Positions 1 through 7,685 of a stretch of DNA of 64,000 nucleotides are shown here, piece by piece. Origin of the DNA: Frankia sp. AgB32 (lineage in GTDB: Bacteria > Actinomycetota > Actinomycetes > Frankiales > Frankiaceae); NCBI RefSeq assembly GCF_023243045.1, contig NZ_JALKFX010000020.1:1-64000 (forward strand), written 5' to 3'. Position 1 is the first letter of the stretch. The number at the start of each line of letters is the position of its first letter. The position numbers were made by a program, and so were the translations under genes. Below the pieces are notes generated by a model that was not told where the DNA came from, did no database searches, and saw only the letters and a program-made list of their open reading frames with translations.

Positions 1-1159
1 TCCGACCAGGGCCTGGTCCGCCCAGGTAATCAGGACGCTGTGCACGCCGGTTCGGGGGTCCTCGCGGTGGCGGACGGGGGGGGGGGCCCCCCGGGGGGGG
101 CCCCCCCGCCAGGACGACCAACGACATGGAGTCCACCGACGGTGGGCCGGAAGGGATCTCCTGCCCGGGCTGAGCCATCGCAGCGGGCGTGGGCGCGGCG
201 GTTCCCGGCACCGCCGCCGCGGCCGACGGAATACCGCTGAACGTCTTCGTCGGCACGCCGAGGAAGCCGAACCGGCTCAGCGGCCACACCCGCACGAAGG
301 CCCGCCCAACCACCTTGCTCTGCGGGATCGGACCATTCGCCCGGGCGTCGGACGAGGCGCCACGATGATCGCCCATCACCCACAGATAGCCCTTGGGCAC
401 CTTCACCGGGCCGAAGCGCTGGTAGTCGTTCTGGTACACGTACGGCTCGTCGAGCGGATGGCCGTTGACCGACACCCGGCCTTCCGCGTCGCAGCAGGTC
501 ACGGTGTCCCCGCCGACGGCGATGACACGCTTGATGAAGTCGGTCTCGCTGGGGGCACCCAGACCGAGCAGGCCCTGCGCGCCGCGGATGAACCTGCTGA
601 CCACGTTGGTCGGCTTCGGGACGATCGACTCCGCATGGTCGAAACCGGTCCCCTTGCCGTTGAACACGACAATCTCGCCGCGGTGCACATCCCGGAAGTG
701 ATAGACGACCTTGTTGACCAGCACACGATCATTGATCAGCAGGGTGCGTTCCATCGACTCGGACGGAATCCAGAAGGCCTGGACCAGCAGCGCCTTGATG
801 AGCAGCGCGAGCAGAAAGGCGACCAGCACGAGGACGGGAAGCTCGCGCAGGAAAGATCCGCGCCCGCGCTGACCCGACCCGGGTCGCGCGACGCGGCGGG
901 TGCGATCCGCGACTGCCGATCCAGGCGCTGCCTGGAGATCCTCACCAGAGCCGGTCGCGCCGGGGCGGGCACCGACAACCGACCGGTCGGCGACGGGAAT
1001 GTCGTCGTCCCAGTCGGTTCGGTCCTCCGCGGCGTCCGATCCCGGCGCCGCCGGCGGCCGCTCGACGGCACGGTGCTCACCAGGCCGATGATCGTCCATC
1101 GGCCGGTCGCCCCCGGCGTCCGACGGCGGACGATGCCCACCCGGACTCGATGCGTTCAC
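1..1159 (-). CDS. lepB: Signal peptidase I (3' end beyond window)
   Basis: Membrane serine protease that removes signal peptides from Sec/Tat exported proteins at the outer face of the membrane. It starts at GTG 1159 behind a GAGGTGG ribosome site. About 105 hydrophilic residues precede one membrane segment (roughly residues 111-128). The catalytic motif IPSESMERTL follows (Ser135), then the general-base Lys210 in FIKRVIAVGGDTV and the MGDHR box at residue 262. It is downstream of rplS, the usual actinobacterial order. The frame stays open to the left edge, but from about position 110 leftward it becomes Pro/Gly low complexity inside an abnormal G/C homopolymer tract. The C-terminus beyond that point is therefore unreliable. 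The long N-terminal extension is common in actinobacterial enzymes. Confidence 0.9.
   Translation of the reverse strand, partial: MNASSPGGHRPPSDAGGDRPMDDHRPGEHRAVERPPAAPGSDAAEDRTDWDDDIPVADRSVVGARPGATGSGEDLQAAPGSAVADRTRRVARPGSGQRGRGSFLRELPVLVLVAFLLALLIKALLVQAFWIPSESMERTLLINDRVLVNKVVYHFRDVHRGEIVVFNGKGTGFDHAESIVPKPTNVVSRFIRGAQGLLGLGAPSETDFIKRVIAVGGDTVTCCDAEGRVSVNGHPLDEPYVYQNDYQRFGPVKVPKGYLWVMGDHRGASSDARANGPIPQSKVVGRAFVRVWPLSRFGFLGVPTKTFSGIPSAAAAVPGTAAPTPAAMAQPGQEIPSGPPSVDSMSLVVLAGGPPPGGPPPRPPPRGPPNRRAQRPDYLGGPGPGR
76..109. repeat. Self-complementary G/C homopolymer tract
   Basis: Eleven G, six C, eight G and seven C follow each other with no other base. The tract lies in the C-terminal part of lepB and encodes only Pro/Gly there. 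One frame over, the sequence left of the tract reads like ordinary protein (RTGVHSVLITWADQALVG), suggesting an indel in the tract. It could be a real hairpin-forming run or an assembly artefact. Confidence 0.8.
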
Positions 1160-1341
1160 TCCGCCACCTCGCTGATTCGGCCGTCAGACCTCATCGGACC
1201 GGTCGACGTGCCACCAGCCGCCCATCGCGACGCCGTTGCGGACCGTGCTGCCCATCTTGGTCCAAGAACGTGGTCAACACGCGCACGGAGTACCGGCAAG
1301 TCGCCAATCAAAGATCCTGGCGGGCACGGGCGCGGAAAGTC

Positions 1342-1698
1342 TCAACGCGCGATCGGATCCCGCTTCTCCTTGATCTTCGCGGCCTTGCCGCGAAGCTGGC
1401 GCAGGTAGTAGAGCTTCGCGCGACGGACGTCACCCCGGGTCACAATCTCGATCTTCGACACGATCGGGCTGTGCGTCGGGAAGGTGCGCTCGACGCCGAC
1501 GCCGAAGCTCACCTTTCGCACGGTGAAGGTCTCCCGTATGCCTCCGCCCTGCCGGCGGATGACAGCACCCTGGAAGACCTGGATGCGCTGACGGTTTCCT
1601 TCGACGACCCGCACGTGGACCTTGAGGGTGTCGCCCGGCCAGAACTCGGGCACGTCGGTCCTCAGCGACTCGGCGTCGAGGCTGTCCAGGGTGTGCAT
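1342..1698 (-). CDS. rplS: 50S ribosomal protein L19
   Basis: Ribosomal protein of the large subunit at the 30S-50S interface; 118 residues, normal for the family. The start is ATG 1698, preceded by AGGAAG. An open frame continues upstream, but that part has no family similarity. Recognisable family segments are [32 protein letters not shown] and the basic C-terminal [20 protein letters not shown]. It is followed by lepB after 182 bp and preceded by trmD, the conserved trmD-rplS-lepB order. A TACAAT box 190 bp upstream suggests its own promoter and a long 5' leader. Confidence 0.98.
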   Translation of the reverse strand: MHTLDSLDAESLRTDVPEFWPGDTLKVHVRVVEGNRQRIQVFQGAVIRRQGGGIRETFTVRKVSFGVGVERTFPTHSPIVSKIEIVTRGDVRRAKLYYLRQLRGKAAKIKEKRDPIAR

Positions 1699-1883
1699 GG
1701 CAGTCGCTTCCTGAAGAAAGTGGGAGTGGATCGTCCGCGCTACGGCCCAGAACCGACGGCGAACAACCCGTTGGCCGAGCCCGACCCGGACCGCGCGTAG
1801 ACAGGCTCCGCCACGGAGAGACATCCCGCAGCGATCACTCGAGCTAAGGCCACCCGAGCCGGTCACGAACCGGCGGACACTGC

Positions 1884-1889
1884 ATTGTA
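1884..1889 (-). promoter_or_regulatory. Candidate -10 box (TACAAT) for rplS
   Basis: TACAAT read on the minus strand, in the 282-bp gap between trmD and rplS. It would give a leader of about 180 nt before rplS. No good -35 is visible 17 bp upstream. Apart from this I see nothing in 1699-1980. Confidence 0.4.
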
Positions 1890-1980
1890 CTGTGCCACAC
1901 GCTGGACGGCCGTGACCGCACACCCGGGCGCAGATCCCCGCGGGCACGCCACGGCAGCACGCCCACCGACAGTCGAGCGC

Positions 1981-2718
1981 TCAGCCGGGCTCACCCGCCA
2001 CTGCGTCGAGCACGGCCCGATCCGAAGCGGTCAGGTCGACGTCGGCGAGCAGGTCCGGCCGGCGCTCCAGGGTACGGCGCAGCGCCTGCTGACGCCGCCA
2101 CCGAGCGACGGCACCATGGTCGCCGGACCGCAGGACGGCCGGCACCTCCACCTCCCGCCACACCTGCGGACGGGTGTACACCGGCGCCTCCAGCAGGCCG
2201 TCGGAGAACGAGTCGTCCGCGGCGGAATCGCTGTTGCCGAGCACGCCGGGCCGCAGCCGCGCCACCGCCTCGAGAATCACCAGCGTGGCCACCTCGCCGC
2301 CAGCCAGGACGTAGTCCCCGATCGAGATCTCGTCGTCGGCCCAGGCATCGATCACCCGCGCGTCGATGCCCTCGTAGCGGCCGCAGCAGAAAACCAGCCA
2401 GGGTTCCTGAGCCAGCTCCTCGGCCCGACGTTGGGTGAACGGCACGCCAGCGGGAGTGGGCACCACGACCCGGGGACGACTGCCCGGGACCGAGGCGGCT
2501 ATCTCCGTCAGCGCCGCATCCCAGGGTTCCGGGCGCATCACCATCCCGGGGCCGCCGCCGTAGGGGGCGTCGTCAACGGTGCGATGGACGTCGGTCGTCC
2601 ACGTCCGCAGGTCGTGCGCGCGGATGTCGAGGGTCCCGCGCTCGCGGGCCCGGCCCACCAGGGACAGCCGGAGCGGCTCGAGATAAGCGGGAAAAATGGT
2701 GATGACGTCAGCACGCAT
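1981..2718 (-). CDS. trmD: tRNA (guanine37-N1)-methyltransferase
   Basis: SPOUT-class methyltransferase that methylates G37 next to the anticodon of tRNAs reading CNN codons, preventing +1 frameshifting. It has 245 residues, the usual length. Family motifs are the opening [23 protein letters not shown] (residues 49-61), the knotted AdoMet site [14 protein letters not shown] (111-124) with [12 protein letters not shown] (131-142), and the catalytic-Asp segment [17 protein letters not shown] (168-184). The ATG is preceded by GGGGAG. It lies 42 bp downstream of rimM and is probably cotranscribed with it. Confidence 0.98.
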   Translation of the reverse strand: MRADVITIFPAYLEPLRLSLVGRARERGTLDIRAHDLRTWTTDVHRTVDDAPYGGGPGMVMRPEPWDAALTEIAASVPGSRPRVVVPTPAGVPFTQRRAEELAQEPWLVFCCGRYEGIDARVIDAWADDEISIGDYVLAGGEVATLVILEAVARLRPGVLGNSDSAADDSFSDGLLEAPVYTRPQVWREVEVPAVLRSGDHGAVARWRRQQALRRTLERRPDLLADVDLTASDRAVLDAVAGEPG

Positions 2719-2760
2719 CGACTGCTCCCCGGTCGAACGACGCGAACCCGTCGGTGCGGC

Positions 2761-3318
2761 TCAGTCGAGATCCAGCAGGCCCGGCGGCGGATCCACGATG
2801 ACGCGGCCGGCCGCGGGATCCACCGTCGGCACGATGTTCCGCACGAACGGGACGAGATGTTCGCCACCGCCCGGTCGCCCGACCGCGAGCAGGTCACCCG
2901 CGGGAGCGTGGATCACGTCGGTGATCCGGCCCAGGCTGTCGCCGGTGGTGGTCACGGCCTCGAGACCGACGAGGTCCCGGTCCCACCACAGATCGCCCTG
3001 GCCGTCCTCCCCCTCGTCGTCATCGAGGGGTGGGCCGGCATCGGCCTCGTCGATGGTGAGCAGCACATCCCGCAGCGCCTCGGCGCTCTCGCGATCGGCG
3101 GCGCCGACGAAGCGGAGCAGGAGCCGGCCCGAATGCCACCGGGCGCCAGCGACGGTCAGGCTGGCACCACCGCCGGCACGACCAAGCTCCGCGCCCACCG
3201 CGAACCGCCGCTGCGGCACGTCTGTACGGACCTCGATGGTGACCTCGCCACGGAGGCCGTGTGGCCGGCCAATCCGGCCGACCACGATCGGCTCGCCGCG
3301 ACGGACCTCGTCACCCAC
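2761..3318 (-). CDS. rimM: 16S rRNA processing protein RimM
   Basis: Assembly factor for the head of the 30S subunit that binds ribosomal protein S19; 185 residues. The N-terminal RimM barrel shows VGRIGRPHGLRGEVTIEVRT (about residues 12-31). The C-terminal PRC-barrel shows LWWDRDLVGLEAV and LGRITDVIHAPAGDLLAV (about 109-146). Its start is GTG 3318 with GAGG six bases upstream. It sits between khpA and trmD in the standard S16-KhpA-RimM-TrmD-L19 string. An acidic stretch (LDDDEGEDGQGD) separates the two domains. Confidence 0.97.
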   Translation of the reverse strand: MGDEVRRGEPIVVGRIGRPHGLRGEVTIEVRTDVPQRRFAVGAELGRAGGGASLTVAGARWHSGRLLLRFVGAADRESAEALRDVLLTIDEADAGPPLDDDEGEDGQGDLWWDRDLVGLEAVTTTGDSLGRITDVIHAPAGDLLAVGRPGGGEHLVPFVRNIVPTVDPAAGRVIVDPPPGLLDLD

Positions 3319-3389
3319 GGAGCGCCTCGGCCATCGAGCACCTCGGCCCGCGGGGCGGGACGATGCCGAACCGGCCGCCGGATCGACGG

Positions 3390-3623
3390 TCAGCGGTCCA
3401 CATCGACGACGTCGATCCGCAGTCCGCGACCACCGACACCGCCCATGACGGTGCGCAGCGCGCGAGCCGTGCGGCCGCGCCGGCCGATGACCTTGCCGAG
3501 ATCGTCGGGATGCACCCGGACCTCGAGGGTCCGCCCGCGCCGGCCGTTGTTGAGGTCCACCCGAACATCGTCGGGGTGATCGACAATGCCACGCACGAGA
3601 TGCTCGAGGGCTGCCTCCAGCAC
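3390..3623 (-). CDS. khpA: KH-domain RNA-binding protein KhpA
   Basis: Small single-KH-domain protein (77 residues). In Gram-positive bacteria KhpA partners KhpB/Jag and influences cell elongation and sRNA/mRNA binding. The KH signature GKVIGRRGRTARALRTVM is at residues 43-60. The GTG start (3623) immediately follows the TAG stop of rpsP with no spacer, so translation is very likely coupled to S16. No separate strong ribosome site is visible. Confidence 0.95.
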   Translation of the reverse strand: MLEAALEHLVRGIVDHPDDVRVDLNNGRRGRTLEVRVHPDDLGKVIGRRGRTARALRTVMGGVGGRGLRIDVVDVDR

Positions 3624-4085
3624 CTACTGCCCCGCGGTCGTCGACGCGTCCGCGGCCGGAGCCTCTGTGGCCGACGCGTCAGCGCCGTCCGCCGAGGCGG
3701 CCTTCTTGGCCTTCTTCGGGGTGGTCGCCGGGCGGTCGTCAGCACCCGCCGCAGCACGCGCCGCTGCCTGGAAGACCTCACGCTTGTCCGGCTTCGGCTC
3801 GGCGACCTTCATCGGCGGGGGCGCCGGCAGGTTCTTGAACTTCTGCCAGTCGCCGGTGACCTTGAGGATCGCGAGGACCGGCTCGGTGGGCTGGGCGCCG
3901 ACCGTCAGCCAGTGCTCCACCCGCTCGGCGTCGACCTTGATGATGCTCGGGTCGGACTTCGGGTGGTACTGCCCGATGGCCTCGATGACGCGACCATCCC
4001 GCTTGGTGCGGGCGTCGGCGACGACGATGCGGTAGTGCGGCTCGCGCATCTTGCCGAGGCGCTGCAATTTGATCTTGGTTGCCAC
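3624..4085 (-). CDS. rpsP: 30S ribosomal protein S16
   Basis: Small-subunit ribosomal protein. The start is GTG 4085 ([20 protein letters not shown]), with TCTGGAG about 13 bases upstream. The longer upstream open frame is not protein-like. The S16 core covers residues 1 to about 90. Residues 95-153 form a Lys/Ala/Asp-rich, probably disordered tail, making the protein 153 residues against about 80-90 in E. coli; such tails are usual in actinobacteria. It is the first gene of the rpsP-khpA-rimM-trmD group. Confidence 0.97.
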   Translation of the reverse strand: MATKIKLQRLGKMREPHYRIVVADARTKRDGRVIEAIGQYHPKSDPSIIKVDAERVEHWLTVGAQPTEPVLAILKVTGDWQKFKNLPAPPPMKVAEPKPDKREVFQAAARAAAGADDRPATTPKKAKKAASADGADASATEAPAADASTTAGQ

Positions 4086-4245
4086 GGTGGTCGAACGGCT
4101 CCAGACGTGTCGGTGACCGCCTCGCCGACGCAAGGGCGGCGTGATCGGCGGCGGGAAGCACCAGCGCCGGAACGACCACTCGAAGGGCTCGATAACGAGC
4201 TCAGTGGGCAGCCACACCGACGCTGGCAGGCAGGGCCTGCAGTAG

Positions 4246-4251
4246 AGCTTA
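4246..4251 (-). promoter_or_regulatory. Candidate -10 box (TAAGCT) for the rpsP operon
   Basis: TAAGCT on the minus strand, 160 bp before the rpsP start, in the 235-bp gap after ffh. It fits the TANNNT pattern, but no convincing -35 is seen. Confidence 0.3.
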
Positions 4252-4320
4252 CAGTCTGCCAGATCGCGCGAGATACCGGTGGCCCGGGAACGCCCGGTCG
4301 GATCCGCCCGGCAGCGACGC

Positions 4321-5901
4321 TCAGCGGCCCTGACGCGGGCCGTGCGGCGGCGGCCCGCCGAAACCACCCTGCTGCTGGCGCATGAGCGCGGCGAGGTCCG
4401 GCATGCCGTCAGGCAGTCCGTCAGGCAGTCCGTCCGGCAGCCCGGGGCCCTTCGCGAGACGGTCCTGCGACGCCGACTTCTGCGCCTTGGCCTGCGCGGC
4501 CCGGGCCGCCGGGTTGCCCTTGCGGTTGGCACCCTTGCCCTTCTTCGCGGTCTTGCGGGCGGAGGCCGCCTTCGCCCGACCCATCGCCCCGGGCATGCCC
4601 ATGCCGCCGGCCATCTGCCGCATCATCTTGCGCGCCTCGGTGAAGCGGTCGAGCAGCTGGTTGACCTCGGTGACGGTGACGCCGGAGCCGCGGGCGACCC
4701 GCGCCTTGCGGGACGCCTGCAGGATCCTCGGATCGTGGCGTTCCGCCGGCGTCATCGACCGGATGATCGCCACCACCCGGTCGATGTCCCGATCGTCGAC
4801 CTGGGCCAGCTGCTCCTTCATCTGGCCCATGCCGGGAAGCATGCCGAGCAGGTTGCCGATCGGGCCCATCTTGCGAACCGTGAGCATCTGGTCGAGGAAG
4901 TCCTCGAGGGTGAACTCCGAGGCGGCCATCTTCGCGGCCATCGCCTCGGCCTGCTCGGCCTCGAACGCCTTCTCCGCCTGCTCGATCAGGGTGAGCACGT
5001 CACCCATGCCGAGGATCCGGGACGCCATCCGCTCCGGGTGGAAGACGTCGAAGTCGTCGAGCGTCTCGCCGGTCGAGGCGAACATGATCGGCCGGCCGGT
5101 CACCTCGGCCACCGACAGCGCCGCGCCGCCCCGGGCGTCGCCATCGAGCTTCGTCAGCACCACTCCGCTGAACCCGACGCCCTCGGCGAAGGCTCCCGCG
5201 GTCGCGACCGCGTCCTGACCGATCATCGCGTCGAGAACGAAGAGGATCTCGTCCGGCGAGACGGCGTCGCGGATGTCAGCGGCCTGGCGCATCATCTCCT
5301 CGTCGACACCGAGCCGGCCGGCCGTGTCGACGACGACCACGTCGAAAACGTGGCGCCGGGCGTGCGCGAGCGCGTCCCGGGCCACCTGGACCGGGTCACC
5401 CACACCGTTTCCCGGTTCGGGGGCGAACACCTCGACCCCGGCCCGGGCACCGACCACCTGGAGCTGGTTGACCGCGTTCGGCCGTTGGAGGTCCGCCGCG
5501 ACCAGCAGCGGGGTGTGCCCCTGGTTGCTCAGCCACCGGCCGAGCTTGCCGGCAAGCGTGGTCTTACCCGTGCCCTGCAGGCCGGCGAGCAGGATGACGG
5601 TGGGAGGAGTCTTGGCGAATCGCAGCGTGGTGGTCCCGCCGCCGAGGATCCTGACGAGCTCCTCATTAACGATCTTGATGACCTGCTGGGCCGGATTCAG
5701 CGATGCGCTGACGTCCGCACCCCTCGCCCGCTCCTTGATCGCCGCTACGAAGGAGCGAACCACCGGCAGCGCGACATCCGCCTCGAGCAGCGCGACCCGG
5801 ATCTCCCGGGCGGTCGCGTCGATGTCCGCATCGGTCAGGCGACCCCGACCACGCAGCGACGTGAAGACCTTGTCGAGGCGGCTGGAAAGGGTGTCGAACA
5901 C
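4321..5901 (-). CDS. ffh: Signal recognition particle GTPase Ffh
   Basis: Protein subunit of the signal recognition particle; binds 4.5S RNA and signal sequences and docks with FtsY. The start is GTG 5901 ([13 protein letters not shown]) with CGGAG upstream; 526 residues. N domain first, then the GTPase G domain with [32 protein letters not shown] and [10 protein letters not shown], then the methionine-rich M domain ([21 protein letters not shown] and further Met pairs). The Lys/Ala-rich tail has three LPDG/MPDG repeats just before the end. It lies 445 bp downstream of ftsY in the same direction. The glnD/PII/amtB genes I expect near here in Streptomyces are absent. Confidence 0.97.
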   Translation of the reverse strand: MFDTLSSRLDKVFTSLRGRGRLTDADIDATAREIRVALLEADVALPVVRSFVAAIKERARGADVSASLNPAQQVIKIVNEELVRILGGGTTTLRFAKTPPTVILLAGLQGTGKTTLAGKLGRWLSNQGHTPLLVAADLQRPNAVNQLQVVGARAGVEVFAPEPGNGVGDPVQVARDALAHARRHVFDVVVVDTAGRLGVDEEMMRQAADIRDAVSPDEILFVLDAMIGQDAVATAGAFAEGVGFSGVVLTKLDGDARGGAALSVAEVTGRPIMFASTGETLDDFDVFHPERMASRILGMGDVLTLIEQAEKAFEAEQAEAMAAKMAASEFTLEDFLDQMLTVRKMGPIGNLLGMLPGMGQMKEQLAQVDDRDIDRVVAIIRSMTPAERHDPRILQASRKARVARGSGVTVTEVNQLLDRFTEARKMMRQMAGGMGMPGAMGRAKAASARKTAKKGKGANRKGNPAARAAQAKAQKSASQDRLAKGPGLPDGLPDGLPDGMPDLAALMRQQQGGFGGPPPHGPRQGR

Positions 5902-6346
5902 ACGCACACTCCGGGATCGCAGGCGGACCGCAGGCACCAGCGTACGCATCCGACGACGAGGACAACACACCCCGCGTCCGCGCACCTGACCGGCGCGATC
6001 CGGCGCAGTCGACCGGGCGCCCGCCGCGGCGGGACGAACCAGCCGCGGCACGGCCGGGCCCGAACCGGGCGCGACCCGGCGAGGCATACCCGCACGGACC
6101 CCGGTCTGGCCGTCTGCCAGCCGGGCCCGCCCTCTGCGCTGAGGACGGCGAGTCGCCTCGCCGGACGCTCACCCCCAGCCTGGAACGCGCCGAGGACCCT
6201 GGTCGCGACGTGCCGGGAGCCTGCCGACGCCCAGCACGATGAAGCCTAGATCACAGGATCGACGACAGGAAGTCCTTGACGCGCGGCGACACGTGTCAAT
6301 TAGTGGTCCACCCGACGGCCGGGGCACGATGGTGCCACCCGGCTGG
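5902..6346. other. Non-coding gap between ftsY and ffh
   Basis: 445 bp without a protein-like frame on either strand. Next to ftsY it contains a stable hairpin (6318-6343). The rest is presumably the ffh promoter and leader, but I cannot point to clear -35/-10 boxes. No small RNA gene is recognisable. Confidence 0.6.
6318..6343 (-). terminator. Hairpin terminator after ftsY
   Basis: Arms GCCGGGGCAC and GTGCC-ac-CCGGC around a GATG loop, directly after the ftsY stop. There is no U-tract, as is usual for actinobacterial hairpin terminators. Confidence 0.55.
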
Positions 6347-7615
6347 TCAGGCGGGCTCGCCCAGCAGCGCGTCGACGAACGCCTCGGGTTCGAACGGCGC
6401 CAGGTCGTCCGGCCCCTCGCCGAGACCGATCAGCTTCACCGGCACGCCCAGCTCACGCTGCACGGCGATCACGATGCCGCCCTTGGCCGTGCCGTCCAAC
6501 TTCGTCAGCACCACCCCGGACAGATCGACGGCCTCGGTGAAGACCCGGGCCTGAACCAGCGCGTTCTGTCCGGTCGTGGCATCCAGCACCAGCAACACCT
6601 CGTCGACCGGGCCATGCTTGCCGACAACCCGCTTTATCTTCGCGAGCTCGTCCATCAGGCCCGTCTTCGTGTGCAGCCGGCCGGCGGTGTCGATCAGCAC
6701 CGTGTCGGCGGCCGACTCCACGCCCTGCTTCACCGCGTCGAACGCCACGGACGCCGGATCGCCGCCCTCGGCGCCGCGGACGGTCTGCGCCCCGACCCGC
6801 TCGCCCCAGGTCTGCAACTGGTCCGCGGCCGCGGCGCGGAACGTGTCGGCGGCGCCCAACACGACTGTCCGTCCATCAGCCACCACCAGGCGGGCGATCT
6901 TTCCGCAGGTCGTCGTCTTGCCCGTGCCATTGACTCCGACGACCAGCACGACCGCGGGACGGTCCGGCACCGACGTCCGCAGCGAGCGGTCCGTCGTCGT
7001 GCCGACCTGGGCCAGCAGTTCGTCCCGCAGCATCTCGCGGGCCTGCGCCGGGGTGCTCGCGCCCAGCACCTTCGTCCGCTCCCGCAGGGCGGCGACAAGC
7101 TCGTTCGTCGCCGCCACCCCGACGTCGGCGACCAGCAGGGTCGCCTCCACGTCCTCCCAGGTCTCCTCGTCCAGCCGATCTCCGGAAAGCAGCGCGAGCA
7201 GGCCCTTGCCGAGGGAGTTCTGCGACCGGGCCAGGCGCATCCGCAGTCGGACGAGACGACCGTCGCCCGGGGCGGGCGTCTCGACCGGGGGCCGCTGTTG
7301 CGGTGGGACCGGCGCCACGGCGGTGCCGGCGTCCACGGCGCTGCCGGCGTCGACAGCAGTGCCGGCGTCCACAGCGGTGCCCGCCGGCTCCCCCGGCTGC
7401 GACGTGGTTTCCACAGGTCGGGCCTCGTCGATCGTGCCGGCCACGGCGGCCCGGGGCGATTCGACATCGACGACACCGGGTGACAGCTCACTGTCGGAAC
7501 GGGCGCCGTGCACCGGCCGGCGGCGCGGCCGCCGACGCACGGCGCTGCCCACCGCCAGACCCACGGTGGCCACCACGGCGACGGCGATGACGACGATCAG
7601 GATGAGGAGCTCCAC
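6347..7615 (-). CDS. ftsY: SRP receptor GTPase FtsY
   Basis: Membrane-associated receptor for the SRP; forms the GTP-dependent heterodimer with Ffh that delivers nascent membrane proteins. It has 422 residues. An N-terminal membrane segment (about residues 2-25) is followed by a basic stretch and an acidic/Ala linker. That linker contains AGTAVDAG-type repeats (about 79-99) encoded by an 18-bp repeat. The NG domain carries GVNGTGKTTTCGKIARL, GAADTFRAAAADQLQTW, LIDTAGRLHTKTGLMDEL and TKLDGTAKGG. The membrane anchor is typical of actinobacterial FtsY. It follows smc by 70 bp in the usual smc-ftsY-ffh order. Confidence 0.97.
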   Translation of the reverse strand: MELLILIVVIAVAVVATVGLAVGSAVRRRPRRRPVHGARSDSELSPGVVDVESPRAAVAGTIDEARPVETTSQPGEPAGTAVDAGTAVDAGSAVDAGTAVAPVPPQQRPPVETPAPGDGRLVRLRMRLARSQNSLGKGLLALLSGDRLDEETWEDVEATLLVADVGVAATNELVAALRERTKVLGASTPAQAREMLRDELLAQVGTTTDRSLRTSVPDRPAVVLVVGVNGTGKTTTCGKIARLVVADGRTVVLGAADTFRAAAADQLQTWGERVGAQTVRGAEGGDPASVAFDAVKQGVESAADTVLIDTAGRLHTKTGLMDELAKIKRVVGKHGPVDEVLLVLDATTGQNALVQARVFTEAVDLSGVVLTKLDGTAKGGIVIAVQRELGVPVKLIGLGEGPDDLAPFEPEAFVDALLGEPA

Positions 7616-7685
7616 ACTCCGATCCTGACAGATGCGCGCCGGGGTACGGCGTCCTCACCCGCGGGTAACCCCCACCCGGGCTGCC

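Noticed and set aside
1-75. Start of rnhB or a second signal peptidase at the left edge
   Set aside because: The 25 residues readable there have no RNase HII or LepB signature, and the intervening homopolymer tract makes the frame unreliable.
5902-6346. SRP RNA gene between ftsY and ffh
   Set aside because: No GGAA tetraloop hairpin with the long stem of 4.5S RNA is visible on either strand.
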